DNA from: Beta vulgaris subsp. vulgaris
Lineage: Eukaryota; Streptophyta; Magnoliopsida; Caryophyllales; Amaranthaceae
Direction of reading: 5' to 3'
NCBI RefSeq assembly: GCF_026745355.1
Contig: NC_079206.1
Location: 48,734,448-48,798,447, forward strand
Length of the DNA stretch: 64,000 nt
The translations under genes and the position numbers were made by a program. The notes beneath the pieces are model-generated. The model did not search any database. It saw only the letters and a list, made by a program, of their open reading frames with translations, and was not told where the DNA came from. Numbering within the stretch: the stretch's first letter is position 1; the number at the start of each line of letters is the position of its first letter. Shown here piece after piece: positions 45,973 through 57,929 of the stretch.

Positions 45973-48455
45973 TGTAACACCCCGATAATTCTCTCTTTCT
46001 AGAAAATACTTTATAATATAAAACTAGAGAATTACCCAGGCATTATCGCCCGTGTGAAAACGTTTCGGCTTACTCAGAATTTTGCAGCGGAAAACTTACT
46101 AAAACAAAACCAACTTTATTAAACTTATGAAATAAGAGTCAAACAATGTTTGAACTGAAACACACCAACTAAAGCTAAAGTCTGAAATATAAACTCCTAG
46201 AAACAACTTAAATACTACTATCAAAAAGCCTCTCCATTCCAGATTCCCCAATGTATGCATCTTCGAACCTGTAATGTCAATGCTTTTTGACTCTGCTCCC
46301 CGAAGGATCACCACAGGATCAATAGGCAAAGCCATGATCACAAACACAGACAAGCACGTAATCAGCAAAGCTGAGTACTACATATCAGACAAAAAAATCC
46401 TAAACATGATACTACACATAATTTGCAGGGATAAATAAAACATAAATAAGTAATATCATGCAGACGACTTTTACTGAACTAAACTTAAATTACTTTTTAT
46501 CACTTTAATGGAATAGTTATTAGACGAGTTGTCCTGCCAATAAAAATGAAATGGGGGCGCGACTCCATTTCAGAGTGACCTGCGATATCGAGGAACCTTT
46601 GAATAAAAAGGGATGGTGATCAACCCATCCTAGAAAAGCTATGGCACGCTCACCATAACCCCAACCCTTATGTCCAACTCTAGACGTGCACTAGTCTAAA
46701 GTCTATAACTTATTCTCGTTTCACTTTACGTTGCATTCCTTTTAATACTTGTGATGACACCACAACAACCAAATAATACACAATTCTAATCACATAATCA
46801 CAACAAAATTCCTTTTATCTTTAGATTAACAAGTGTTCACAACTTATCAATCAAGACTTCCTTTTATTTCTTTTTATCCTTTGTTGAACCCAGCCAACAG
46901 AAATCCGTACCTTTACATAGGTATAAACCAAACTTACCAAATAAGATCCTCGGTTCTTATAAGATAAATTAATAAACTCAAAGAATCCATGATTCCAATT
47001 TACTTACATTAATTCACTCACGAATTAATACCAAACCAAACTTAATTGCTTGCATCAAACTTCCATACAAACAAGTCATACTTAAACATATTCTTAGTTT
47101 ACATGTAGCATTCAAGCAAATAACATGTAAAGCCATCTCAGTAAATCATATATATGAACTACAAGGTCCTATACATGATACTACAAATTAAAAACATCCC
47201 TAGAGCATGTTTCTAACCATTTAGCACGTAGACTATGTACGTACCTCGTATAAACGTTACGGTAGGCCACTTTTAAGCACTAAAAGTCCCCTACAGTGAA
47301 TTCTCCGCCTAAACAACCAAGAAATCGAATAAATACTTGTACTAAAAAAAATACAGCAACTTTAAAATTTCCCAAACCCTTTTAAACTTCTTTAAAAATC
47401 GCTTTTATAATTTAAACTCTCATTATTTTTAATCCCTAGTATAGATAAACTATTCTAGTGATTAAAAACAATTAAAAAACCTTAAAATATTAACTTTCTG
47501 AATTTCCAGCAACTATAAAATTTTCTAAACCTTCTGAAAATATTTTAAATGAATATAAAAATCATATTCCAATCAAAAATCATATTCATACTCTAAATAT
47601 GCGATTTCTAGTGATTTAAAACCCTAAAAATCACATCTTTCATGATTAAAAATTAAAAATAATAAATCTGAAATTTTTCTTTTATACATATGATCCGAAA
47701 AATACATATTTCATAATAAAAATAATAACTCAAATCGAAATCATGCATATCATAATAAAATAATAATAAAAATTGGAACTTTAATGGAATCTTAAAGGAG
47801 AAGTAAAGAAAACAACCAAAATAAGAGGAGGAAGAAGGGGCGCCGGACTGAAACAGCAGCAAGGACGGCGGCAGCAGTTTTTTCGGCTTCAAAAAAATAT
47901 GTTTGTGACGTTTCTTGTTCAACAAGAAACGTTACTTAGCGAAGAAGAAACGATTTTTGAGAGAAAAGATGGAATCACGCACAAGAGGAAGAGGAGAGAG
48001 AAAAGTCGAGTGAGAGAGAGAGAATTTCGAAACTCACGTGCAAGTGAGGAGAGAGAAAATAAGTGTAGGGCAAAAATTCGGGTTTTAGGATATTTAAATA
48101 GGCTAATCCTATTGGGCTTAGGAAAAGGATTTCAATAATTAAACTTTGATGACTAACAAGATGGGCTTGTTAGGACTTTAGTCATCAAATTCCTTTCCCT
48201 TTTTATTTCTTTTGGGCTTTGATTCCATTAAGTTTCTTTTCGAATATACTTTTAATAATTAAACTCTTATTTAAAACTCGCTTAATTAAAATTTTACAAA
48301 CTTTATTAAGCTCAGAAAAATATTTTAGTTGACTTTTAAAATAGTCAACCCTTTTTAAAAGTCAAATCATTTTCCAAACTCCTTTGGATTTAATATAATT
48401 ACATAAATAACTTAATATATTTATGAAAAATCCTTTAAAAATGTGGGGGATTACA
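45973..48455 (-). repeat. LTR on the right (5' LTR in coding orientation)
   Basis: 2,483 bp with the same TGTAACACC...GGATTACA ends as the left LTR. The two differ by scattered indels and few substitutions. It lies next to the PBS, so it would drive transcription leftwards. Confidence 0.93.
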
Positions 48456-48795
48456 GTTGGAGGGAAGATGCTTGAGGCTGTTTTATCAAACATGAGAAAC
48501 AATGGTCGAATCCCAGTTTGTGGAATGATATCACAGTACAATCTTGTACAGCCGGAGGGCGTTCATAATTTGTTCAATATTACCACAAAGCGCATTAGTA
48601 TGGAAGGATGTATTGTGGGTGATTACTATCATCTTTACCCTAAATACCTGGAAATGATTCTACCACAACAGGGAGGATAAGACTTCTTATGTTGAAGATG
48701 TTGCTGAAGGTTTAGAGAGCGCTCCCTCAGCCTAGATCGGGCTCTATTATGGCCGTAATGTTGGGAAACAACTTGTTGTAATTGCTCAAGAATAA

Positions 48796-49298
48796 GGTCT
48801 ATCAAACTAAGCGTGAATGTCTTGTGTTCAGCGTGTAAGTGGTGATGTTCGAAGGGTAATTATATGTTTATTGTTCTTGAAAAAGAGTTGTTTGTAGTTG
48901 TTATGATTAATATGGTTATTGTTTTTGTTTTTGTATAATAATTTTTTGTCATTAGTATCAACCAATAGTGTTTTATTTTCTTTTAATTATTTTGTCTTTC
49001 AAATTTGATGGTAAAATGCAAACAAAAAAAAAAATTTTTTTTTACCTGTACAGACCCTATTGCTGCCGTTTTCCAAAAAACTCGCAGCAAATGTCTATTT
49101 TTTATAGCATATGTCTATTTTTTAATTATTGCAGCGGTTTTCCAAAATCTGATATAAAATAAATATATTGTTGCGGTTTGGCCTAAAAACCGCAGCAATA
49201 TAATTAATACCTATTGTTGCCCCCTTAATTGATGCACGCCAAAACCGCAGCAATAGGGCACTTTTTAACCGCAGCAAATAGCATTTATTCCACTAGTG
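48796..49298. repeat. CACTA-2 right end, copy 1, with subterminal repeats
   Basis: AT-rich 3' tail of the alkenal reductase fragment, then CCGCAGCAATA / TTGCTGCGG-type repeats (49060-49285), ending CACTAGTG at 49298. Identical in layout to 53948-54450. Confidence 0.8.
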
Positions 49299-49785
49299 AA
49301 GGATCGGATGAGAATATGTAGAACACCAGTCCATGTAGCCCAATGAACAATCTCTTGGACGACTAGCACATTTCAAATGCGAAACATTGAGAATTTTTAA
49401 ATGTCGACTGAAACGATGCCATGATGACTCAACTAGTGTTATGTTGACCTCAACCTCATATTTCTTCATGTTTGTCGGTCTGTATGCAAAGTTGGGTTCA
49501 AGAATCGGAGAAGGAATAACCCGGACATAACCCTACTATCGTATACCCGTTCTGAGTTGTACGGCTCACCAATATCTCGGTAGCATATGCAACCGACATA
49601 CAACTTCCTCGGCACCGTCCTAGCCGGATCATCCTTGTATGGCATCCAAATGACCTGAAAATAGAAAACATGAATTAATTTGATTAGTTTTATGTACTAC
49701 TAATATTCTACTACATTAATAAAAGAATAAATTGTGTACCTCTCAAGCCTGAAGGGTGTCCAACCATCTGTGTACCGACTGGAGT
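49299..49785 (-). pseudogene. PMD gene fragment, copy 1 of the repeated block
   Basis: On minus it encodes the same PMD exons as 54451-54937: VIWMPYKDDPARTVPRKLYV, then SSWHRFSRHLKILNVSHLKC. It stops abruptly at 49785, where TNPA sequence of copy 2 begins. The fusion is produced by the block repeat, not by transposition. Confidence 0.8.
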
Positions 49786-51304
49786 AAAATGAGACCCGGT
49801 GAGAAGATAAAGGTAGATTTTGATTTCAGTGGTCAACCAATAGGTGTCAACAGAGCTAAGCTGTCAAGTTACTGTGGTTCCCTCGTCAGAGATCCTATGA
49901 ATGCGCCACTTTATCGTATTGAAGAATTTTCACAAGTTCCACAAGAGAATAAAGAGAAGATGTGGAAGCTCATTTTGGTAGAACAATACTTCCACAAGCA
50001 TTGATAATTCTTCAATATCTTTTACGAACTTTATTTCTAATTAGAACATTTCTCATGTGCAGGACAAATTTGATATTGGGCTGGATGATGTTAAAGATCA
50101 AGATGAACGTGAAAAGAAAAGAAAAGATAAGAGGAAGTATTCATATAGACATCTTTGAACAAGAAGTATCGGAATTTTCGTGCACGTTTGAAGAGAGAAT
50201 ATTATGAAACTGAAGAAAATGATGACGACAAACTGAAAGAAGATAATAGGCCCCCAAGTGTTGACGAAAAAGACTGGGAGTGGCTTGTATCATACTTTGG
50301 CACTCCAGACTTTCAGGTTAATGCACCCTCGTACATTGCATAGATTTCTTTATTTATTTTCAAGTTTTTATCATTTCACACAATTGTAATTTGTTTATAT
50401 TTGAATTTAATAGAAAAAGAGTCGCAAAAACATTGACAATAGGTCATACCTTGATGCCGGCATACGGCAGGAACAAAAAGTTTTGCACAAAAAGCACAAG
50501 ATATGGTAGCGCGTGTTCTTTCACCATTCCTGTCCTAATTTTTGGAATAGTTACTTAGGTTATTGTTTGCCATTCCTTCAGTTTGAACGTGACAAGGTAA
50601 TGCCAGGATTATTGGAATTGTACGAGGAGACTCATACCAGAAGCGACAAAAACCTGTAACTCAATCGGCACAGGACACCATGGAAACGAATATTCAAACT
50701 GGATTTTTTTTGGTTGTATTTGAAAGTATATTCCTACATGACAAGATCTTCTCCCGTTACTGCAGAATGAAATTAAGCAGCTAGTTGAGCAACGAAACAA
50801 TTTGGAAACAAAAATGACTGATGAAGAAATCTATGCAACAATTAAGCCAAAACGCAAGCCAAGTGCACGTGATCGACAAAAAGGGATAAGTCCCTCAGTG
50901 ACATCATTATTTGGGTCATTTAGTGAAGGAGAAAAGTTTCGCAAAGAGGCTGAAGCATCCAAAAATGAAGCTAGTGAGGCAAAGAAGGAAGCAAACGAGG
51001 TTAAGGAGAAGAACGAAGCTCTAAGTAATACAGTGAGAGGCCTCGAAAAGAAATCTAGACTTATGGAACGCACCCTAGAAGCCTTCATGAATTTGGCTGG
51101 ATACAACATGTCCGATCTCAATATGGATGCGGTATGTCATAGATTATACCTTCAATTTAATGCAAAACAGATTAACACATGTGCATTATTAACAATTACA
51201 AATATTAACTTCTGTATTAATACTTATGACAGTGGACCGATGAAGAGGATGAGGAAGAGCTAATTCAAAAGTCTGAGAAAAAACACAATGATGTTGAAGA
51301 TTAA
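49786..51304 (+). pseudogene. TNPA-like gene 3' half, copy 2
   Basis: Begins mid-exon at MRPGEKIKVDFDFSGQPIGV, so the 5' half is absent. The transposase_24-like core continues through FRARLKREYYETEENDDD and DEKDWEWLVSYFGTPDFQ (50155-50330), then KKSRKNIDNRSYLDAG. An intact coiled-coil exon (50802-51131, KRKPSARDRQKGISPSVTSL, EGEKFRKEAEASKNEASEAK) follows, then the last exon ending at the TAA at 51302-51304. Frames that are broken in copy 1 are open here. Confidence 0.78.
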
Positions 51305-51402
51305 AGATATTTGTTAGATATCAGTATTAAGGTGACCCAGGTTTCTCCTTATCTTTTTTTAAAAAAAAAAATCATTGGTGACTCTATAATAATGGTTATT
51401 CT

Positions 51403-51640
51403 GATGCGTTGTTGTTCTGCTGCTATGCTGCTGTTCTGCTGCTGCTGCTATGCTGCTACTGCTATGCTGCTGTTCTGCTGCTGCTATGCTGCTGTTGTTC
51501 TACTGCTGCTGCTGCTGCTATGCTGCTGTTGGTCTGCTGCTGCTGGTCTGCTGTTGTTGTTCTGTTGCTGTTCTGCTGCAGCTGCTATGCTGTTGTTGTT
51601 CTGCTTTTGTTGTTCAGCTTATGTTGATCTGCTGCTGTTC
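51403..51640. repeat. Degenerate CTG/TGC trinucleotide tract, copy 2
   Basis: Same tract as 35640-35870, with more CTG units at several places (for example four instead of three near 51440). A shorter CTG cluster follows at 51870-51920. Confidence 0.85.
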
Positions 51641-52349
51641 ACGTTGAAGTTAATATACTGGTTTTTATATATTCTATGTTCAAGTCCATATACTGGTTTT
51701 TTTCCAATAATAATGGTTATTATGTTCTAAGGATTATGGTTTTGTTAGTGGTTATTATGGGTTTGTGTCCTAAGGAGTATGGTTTTGTTAGTGGTTCATA
51801 TACTGGTTTTTTTCCAATAACAATGGTTCAAGTTCATGTTCTGCTATTATGCTTCTGTTCTGATGTTGTTGATCTGCTGCTGCTGTTATTCTTCTGTTGT
51901 TGTGCTGCTGTTATGCTTCTGTTGTTCTCATGTTGTTGAGTTTGTAAATTAAAGTTTAAACTTGTTTGGGTTGCTGGATTTTGAGGATATAGGATTATGA
52001 ATCGGACGCGAGTCCTAAATTAAGTTTTAGGCGGTCCGTATTACAAAGGAAACTCTGCCGAATTTTCTGTAGAATTTTAATAACATATCTAGTTGTTTAA
52101 AATATTTGAGGATCACTTAATATAGTTTATTAGAGTTAGAGGTTCTAATATATTCATTGGATTCTAAAAGTTTTAGTAAGTTAAGCGTTAGAGGTTCTAA
52201 TATATTCATTGGATTGTAAAAGTTTAAATATTCGACTTTCCATGACTTCTTTCTCCTTTTTTTTTATTTTTCTTTTCGCAATAATCTTAGAAATATAAAA
52301 TCAGTCAGCTTCAAAATGTTAGTTCCGCTCCAACCACAATTCAAGTGGC

Positions 52350-52960
52350 ACTAAAAAATATCTTTAGATACAACAATAATTTATGTGATGCCCAAAAAAA
52401 TGGCTATAGAGACAACTAAATTCATGTGACACTAAATACATGGCTTTAAAGACAACTAACTACAATTGATGCTAAAATTAAGGGTTATGGAGACAACTAA
52501 ATTCATGGGATGCTAAATACATGGCTTTAGAGACAACTAACTCCACTCGATGCTAAACAAATGGCTTTAGAGACAACTAAATTCATGTGACGCTAAATAC
52601 ATGGTTTTAGAGACAACTAAATACAATTAATGCTAAAACAAATGGCTTTAGAGACAAAAAAATTCATGTGACTCTAAATACATGGCTTTAGATGCAACTA
52701 ACTACCGTTGATGCTAAAAAAAAATGGCTTTAGAAACAACTAAATTTATGTGATGCTAAAAATATGGATTTAGAGACAACTAATATTCATGTGATGCTAA
52801 AAACATGGTTTTAGAGACAACCAACATACATGTGATGCTGAAATGTATCTTTAGAGGCACCAGAATATATTTGACACTAAAAACCATATAATTTAGAGGC
52901 AACTATGGTTATGTGATGCTAAAAGGGGTTTCAGAGGCAACTCATCCAGATGATGTGCCT
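52350..52960. repeat. CACTA-3 right subterminal repeats, copy 2
   Basis: Units of the GGCTTTAGAGACAACTAA / ATGTGATGCTAAA type, as at 36560-37170, leading to the terminal GTAGTG at 52984. This copy has slightly more regular units. Confidence 0.82.
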
Positions 52961-53551
52961 CTATATCCATTTTTTTTTGTAGTGCTCTCAACCCTCTCTT
53001 CACTCTCATCTCTCTTAACCTCTCTAAACACGCCAATTCGCCTCATGTCAACCTTCGCCTTCTGTCAACCTTGTGCGACCCGACGAAGCCGACGCGACCA
53101 TATGCGATCCCAATTCGCCACCTTCGACGAATCTCCGGCGAGTAAGGTGTTCGATTCTTCGAGATGCGTGTCTTGGTTTGCGTAATTTCTTCGGTTGAGG
53201 ACGGTCGTTGATGGCTCGCTGAGAAGCAATGAAGACCGTTCAATTCGTCGATCGCTCGAGTTTTCCTTCGCTTCTTCAGTTTGTCGACCGCTCGAGTTCT
53301 CCTTCGCTTCTCCAGTTCGTCGGCCGCTCGAGTTCTTTCTTCTCTCATCGTTCTTTCTATTCAGATCTATTGCGAATTTAGGGAGTGAATTGATTCGAAT
53401 CAAAGATAATAATTTTTTTATTTTGTACAAAAAAGATATGGTTATTGTTTGATAGAAAATAAAACACTATTAATTTTTTGTCATACAAAATAATCCTCTA
53501 TCGCACCTGTTTTCACTATTGCACACTTGTTATTAGATGCTCATACGTTAA

Positions 53552-53947
<396 letters not shown>

Positions 53948-54450
53948 GGTCTATCAAACTAAGCGTGAATGTCTTGTGTTCAGCGTGTAAGTGGTGATGT
54001 TCGAAGGGTAATTATATGTTTATTGTTCTTGAAAAAGAGTTGTTTGTAGTTGTTATGATTAATATGGTTATTGTTTTTGTTTTTGTATAATAATTTTTTG
54101 TCATTAGTATCAACCAATAGCGTTTTATTTTCTTTTAATTATTTTGTCTTTCAAATTTGATGGTAAAATGCAAACAAAAAAAAAATTTTTTTTTACCTGT
54201 ACAGACCCTATTGCTGCCGTTTTCCAAAAAACTCGCAGCAAATGTCTATTTTTTATAGCATATGTCTATTTTTTAATTATTGCAGCGGTTTTCCAAAATC
54301 TGATATAAAATAAATATATTGTTGCGGTTTGGCCTAAAAACCGCAGCAATATAATTAATACCTATTGTTGCCCCCTTAATTGATGCGCGCCCAAAACCGC
54401 AGCAATAGGGCACTTTTTAACCGCAGCAAATAGCATTTATTCCACTAGTG
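53948..54450. repeat. CACTA-2 right end, copy 2, with subterminal repeats
   Basis: AT-rich tail, then GCTGCGG/CCGCAGC repeats (54210-54437), ending TCCACTAGTG at 54450, followed by target duplication AAG. Confidence 0.82.
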
Positions 54451-56610
54451 AAGGATCGGATGAGAATATGTAGAACACCAGTCCATGTAGCCCAATGAAC
54501 AATCTCTTGGACGACTAGCACATTTCAAATGCGAAACATTGAGAATTTTTAAATGTCGACTGAAACGATGCCATGATGACTCAACTAGTGTTATGTTGAC
54601 CTCAACCTCATATTTCTTCATGTTTGTCGGTCTGTATGCAAAGTTGGGTTCAAGAATCGGAGAAGGAATAACCCGGACATAACCCTACTATCGTATACCC
54701 GTTCTGAGTTGTACGGCTCACCAATATCTCGGTAGCATATGCAACCGACATACAACTTCCTCGGCACCGTCCTAGCCGGATCATCCTTGTATGGCATCCA
54801 AATGACCTGAAAATAGAAAACATGAATTAATTTGATTAGTTTTATGTACTACTAATATTCTACTACATTAATAAAAGAATAAATTGTGTACCTCTCAAGC
54901 CTGAAGGGTGTCCAACCATCTGTGTACCGACTGGAGTCGAATATGATCCTTGGTGACGATGTGATAATCCCATTTTCTAAACCAGGGATCGTGATCAGAC
55001 ACCGCTAAACTATCTCTCTAAGGACGAAAAAATGGGAAGTTACTCGTACATCTAAGCCTGTAAAAGCGTGAGACACCCGACAATTTTTTTGGTTGACTGC
55101 CTAGTTGTCAACCCTAGCTGACGATATAGAAAAGCCAAAGTCGATGATCCCCATGAATACTTATGTACTCAATCAAGGTCATCCAACTCAATAATGTTTT
55201 GCACCGAGAGTTAGGCACCACTCTTATTAGTGAACAACGCATATCCATGTATGATTAGCAGAATAGCGCGAATCTTCACATCAGCGGGACGACCACCAGG
55301 CCCACATCTGTCAAAGATATCGCTAACACTAACGCAACCGTTCTTCTAAATAGGTGTTGGGTCCTGAAGTAGCTCATCACGAATAACCTGGAGTAGCTCC
55401 TCAAAGCGAACATACAAATTATTAGATGACAAAATACCCCTCACTATGCAACCATCAATATGAACTAGTATAATTTGCCAAACGTCATGCAACATGATCT
55501 TCATCTCCCCGAAAGGCAAGTGAAACGTGTTCGTGCCGGGATTCAAACGTTCTATAAATGCTGAAATCAATGGAAAGTCAAGGTGTAAATACATAATGAA
55601 CAAGAGATGGCTAATACAAGTCGCATATACACGCAACTGCGACTGCAGATCGAAGTCCTAATTCTTCAAACTATCAATCACACTAGCACGATTATGGCAC
55701 ATAATCAGTGTATAAGTAAATAGATCAACTTAGATACGTGTGTTGATGTGAGCCGGATAATTAGAAATCACACTACCGTCAATAGGGCCCCTAGGCATAG
55801 ACTCCCTAACTAACTAGGAAGTATCACTAGCAACTCTAGCCCTGCTCGAAGTCCGACTACGTGCAGAACCTGACGATTCCGAAACAAAACTCCTTCCTCT
55901 ACCCTTCCTTACAGTCACATGGGAAGTGGCTTCCTCTACAGCACCACTCAAAGCATTTTCCAAGTCCTCATCCTCGATATCCCAACCCGGACTATGAGGC
56001 GCATCCTCTGGAATAGGATCCGACCTAACCCACTCTTCTAGTCGTGCCCTCCTACTCGATGCATTGATACCACAAGATCGAGTGCGTCGTGGCTCAGATC
56101 CCTCAAGACCCGTACTCTCACAGCCTAAAGCCCTCGATTGGTCCTAATTATAATTTTTTTAAATCAGTCACTATTTAATCAATTAAATTATTTAATTCAA
56201 TATCTACGCACCTTCGTCGTTATTTTAATATAACTAAATTATCGCATAACATGCTAATTTCGCTTAATATTATAAAATATTAACATACTACATTTAATGA
56301 ATATAATTACAAATTATAACATGCTACATCAATTTTTTTGAAGAACATTATTATGTAAAAATTATTATAAAAATTATGACACACTAATTAACATGTTAAT
56401 ATCACTAAACAACACATTATTATTAGCAACATGTAACAAAACATTCGAAATTAAAAAGAACAATCATGGAAACAAAATTTTATTTCCTCAACGAACAAGG
56501 AAACGAAATGGCGAGTTAGCGGTTGTAGTGGGTTTTTCCGGCGAAAACGTAATAACACTTACCTGGGTTGGTGATTCTCCGGCTTCTTTCACCTTCTTCC
56601 TTGGACCCAT
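54451..56610 (-). pseudogene. Plant mobile domain (PMD, aminotransferase-like) gene of the MULE
   Basis: Exon 1 (56610-56563) encodes MGPRKKVKEAGESPTQ, ending at a GTAAGT donor. Exon 2 (56143-54892) starts DQSRALGCESTGLEGSEPRR, a disordered linker, then the PMD core: DFPLISAFIERLNPGTNTFH, PFGEMKIMLHDVWQIILVHI and FEELLQVIRDELLQDPTPI (55636-55346). RAILLIIHGYALFTNKSG and STLAFLYRQLRVDN follow. Exon 3 (54806 down) has VIWMPYKDDPARTVPRKLYV and continues beyond CACTA-2 at 25554. At least six in-frame stops make it non-functional. PMD proteins occur in MULEs and gypsy elements and as silencing-related host genes in plants. Fragment 49299-49785 duplicates its 3' part. Confidence 0.8.
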
Positions 56611-56890
56611 GCTCCTCACTAGTAGTGACCCGCCGGTCGTGGTGGTCGTCACTTTCTTCGCTTTAGTGGTGGTGGGGTCCGGTGTTTGTGGTTGAGGTGA
56701 AGTTTGTGGTGAAGCGGTGTTGGTTGCGATGGTGGTGTTGGCGGTGGTTCGGTGGTTGCGACGGTGGTGGTGGTTGTGGTCAAGTGGTTGCGATGGTGGT
56801 GGTGGTGACGATTGTGGTTGTAGTGGTGCTTGGTGTGGAGGTTTGAGTGTACTGTGAGTGAGGGAGAGGGAGAGTGAGATTAAGGTGAGC

Positions 56891-56900
56891 ATATATATAG
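56891..56900 (-). promoter_or_regulatory. Possible TATA box of the PMD gene
   Basis: The minus strand reads CTATATATAT about 285 bases upstream of the PMD ATG at 56610. The intervening sequence is rich in CACCA/ACCACC repeats and is probably the 5' UTR. The in-frame-looking ORF 56892-56488 would then start upstream of the transcript, so I do not use its first Met. Confidence 0.4.
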
Positions 56901-57929
56901 AGGTAATTTAGAAATGTATTGAAATTAATACGGATGATTTTTAGTAAATATGGATGGTAAATAGTAGTTCAGTTAGCATACTAATTTAACAACTATGCAT
57001 TGTTCACTGTGAAGAGAAAAACACTACATTGTTTATAAGTTGGATCTTAATTCTGTAACGTCAATACTCATTAAATATTATTAGACGTGGGTTATCGATA
57101 TGGGAAAAAAGGTTTTCCTTGAAAAGGAAATATAGAATGCATTTTTGCAATACCATTGCACCACAACAATTGTCGAGACTTTATTAGATACAAGCTAAAT
57201 TGATGGATATCTCTAGGCGATGTTAGTGGTCAGAAATAGCTAATTGTGAATCTTTTTGTCTCTTCTCCTCGGCTATATTTGCATGACAGTCTTAGATTGC
57301 TATCTATGGAAAGCTGGTTCTTGGTCCGTGAGAGCTTTGGTTGCTATTAGAAAGTTCGAAATACTCATTTTTTTAGTTTGGACTTGCGTCGTTTTTTGAT
57401 TTGTCATTGCATAATACTATCATCCTATCATCAATTTATCAGTCTATCAGTCTCTCCTTCATAATTATAGCGTCCCCTCAAATTATAGCCTATTTGTTCT
57501 ACTAGATGAAAGCCCAAATTTTGTTAGTTTCTTTGTTATCGCCTTAATTTTAAGTTTTATTAGTTTTTTGTTTTGTTGAATAAGTTTTCTATCTTCTTTT
57601 AGGAATTTTTCGGTCTATATGATGATTTTATCTATTGTTATTTTAAAAATCATGTTTTGTTTTTAGTTTACAAAATTAAGTATTTAGGAAATCAAAGTTT
57701 CTTGCATACAACCGGCAACACATATAAATATAGGTAAGGCATTGCGCACACCCCTATCAGCCTGTCAGCTCGTTTTAAAACCTCATATTTCACTTATTTC
57801 TCATGTGAATTGAGTTTTCGACTAGGCGTTGGAAACATATCGAGTCAAATATTCATATCCAACTTGAATTCTAAATTCCAAAGATATTAACTGTACTGTG
57901 AGATATGACCTTTTGAGGTTTACCCTTTT
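56901..57929. other. Intergenic, unassigned
   Basis: AT-rich, no coding frame. The outer end of the MULE should lie here, but no inverted repeat partner to the left side was recognised. From about 57730 the sequence leads into the minisatellite. Confidence 0.4.

Larger units (their letters stand above)
37824..48455 (-). mobile_element. Chromodomain Ty3/gypsy LTR retrotransposon (Tekay/Del-like)
   Basis: Complete element with two long LTRs (2,443 and 2,483 bp) and 5.7 kb of internal sequence, flanked by a perfect 5-bp duplication GTTGG (37819-37823 and 48456-48460). Coding order on minus is gag, protease, RT, RNase H, integrase and chromodomain. Primer-binding site and polypurine tract lie next to the expected LTRs. 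Reading frames are broken every few hundred bases. Integrase followed by a chromodomain and long LTRs suggest the Tekay/Del clade (recalled motifs, no tree). Confidence 0.92.
37782..48795 (+). pseudogene. Captured 2-alkenal reductase terminal exon, copy 1, split by the LTR retrotransposon
   Basis: The exon begins at 37782 after TGTGCTTAG, encodes [13 protein letters not shown], and is cut at 37823 by the LTR element. It resumes at 48461 after the GTTGG duplication with [21 protein letters not shown] frameshift near 48665 and an in-frame TAG near 48735 precede the remaining IGLYYGRNVGKQLVVIAQE, ending at 48795. It belongs to the NADPH-dependent double-bond or alkenal reductase family (zinc-independent MDR superfamily). 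Only the last exon is present. The parallel copy is at 53569-53947. Confidence 0.85.
34034..49785. repeat. Tandem-repeated block, copy 1 (contains the LTR retrotransposon)
   Basis: Starts TAAAATGAGACCCGG in the TNPA core and ends at CTGGAGT. Without the LTR element and one GTTGG (10,637 bp) it is about 5,115 bp. Copy 2 follows directly at 49786. The copies agree nearly base for base. They differ mostly by single-base indels, with copy 1 usually the shorter and more frame-broken. Confidence 0.9.
25902..52984 (+). mobile_element. CACTA-3: CACTA element nested in CACTA-2, with TNPA-like and partial TNPD-like genes
   Basis: The left end CACTACAAAAAAAACTA at 25902 pairs with right ends at 37191 and, in the repeated block, 52984 (both ending TTTTTTTGTAGTG). 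Target duplication CTC is at 25899-25901, 37192-37194 and 52985-52987. Single-copy extent is 25902-37191 (11.3 kb). It has subterminal arrays built on TTTAGAGGCAACC/GATGCTAAA-like units. On plus it carries DUF4216 exons (TNPD end) and a multi-exon TNPA-like gene. The TNPD catalytic region is absent, replaced by captured and unrelated sequence. Confidence 0.85.

Noticed and set aside
56488..56892. 134-codon minus ORF starting MLTLISLSLSL
   Set aside because: The likely TATA box (56891-56900) coincides with its start, and its first 90 codons are a His/Thr/Pro repeat from a CACCA-rich leader. Only the part from 56610 is used as PMD exon 1.
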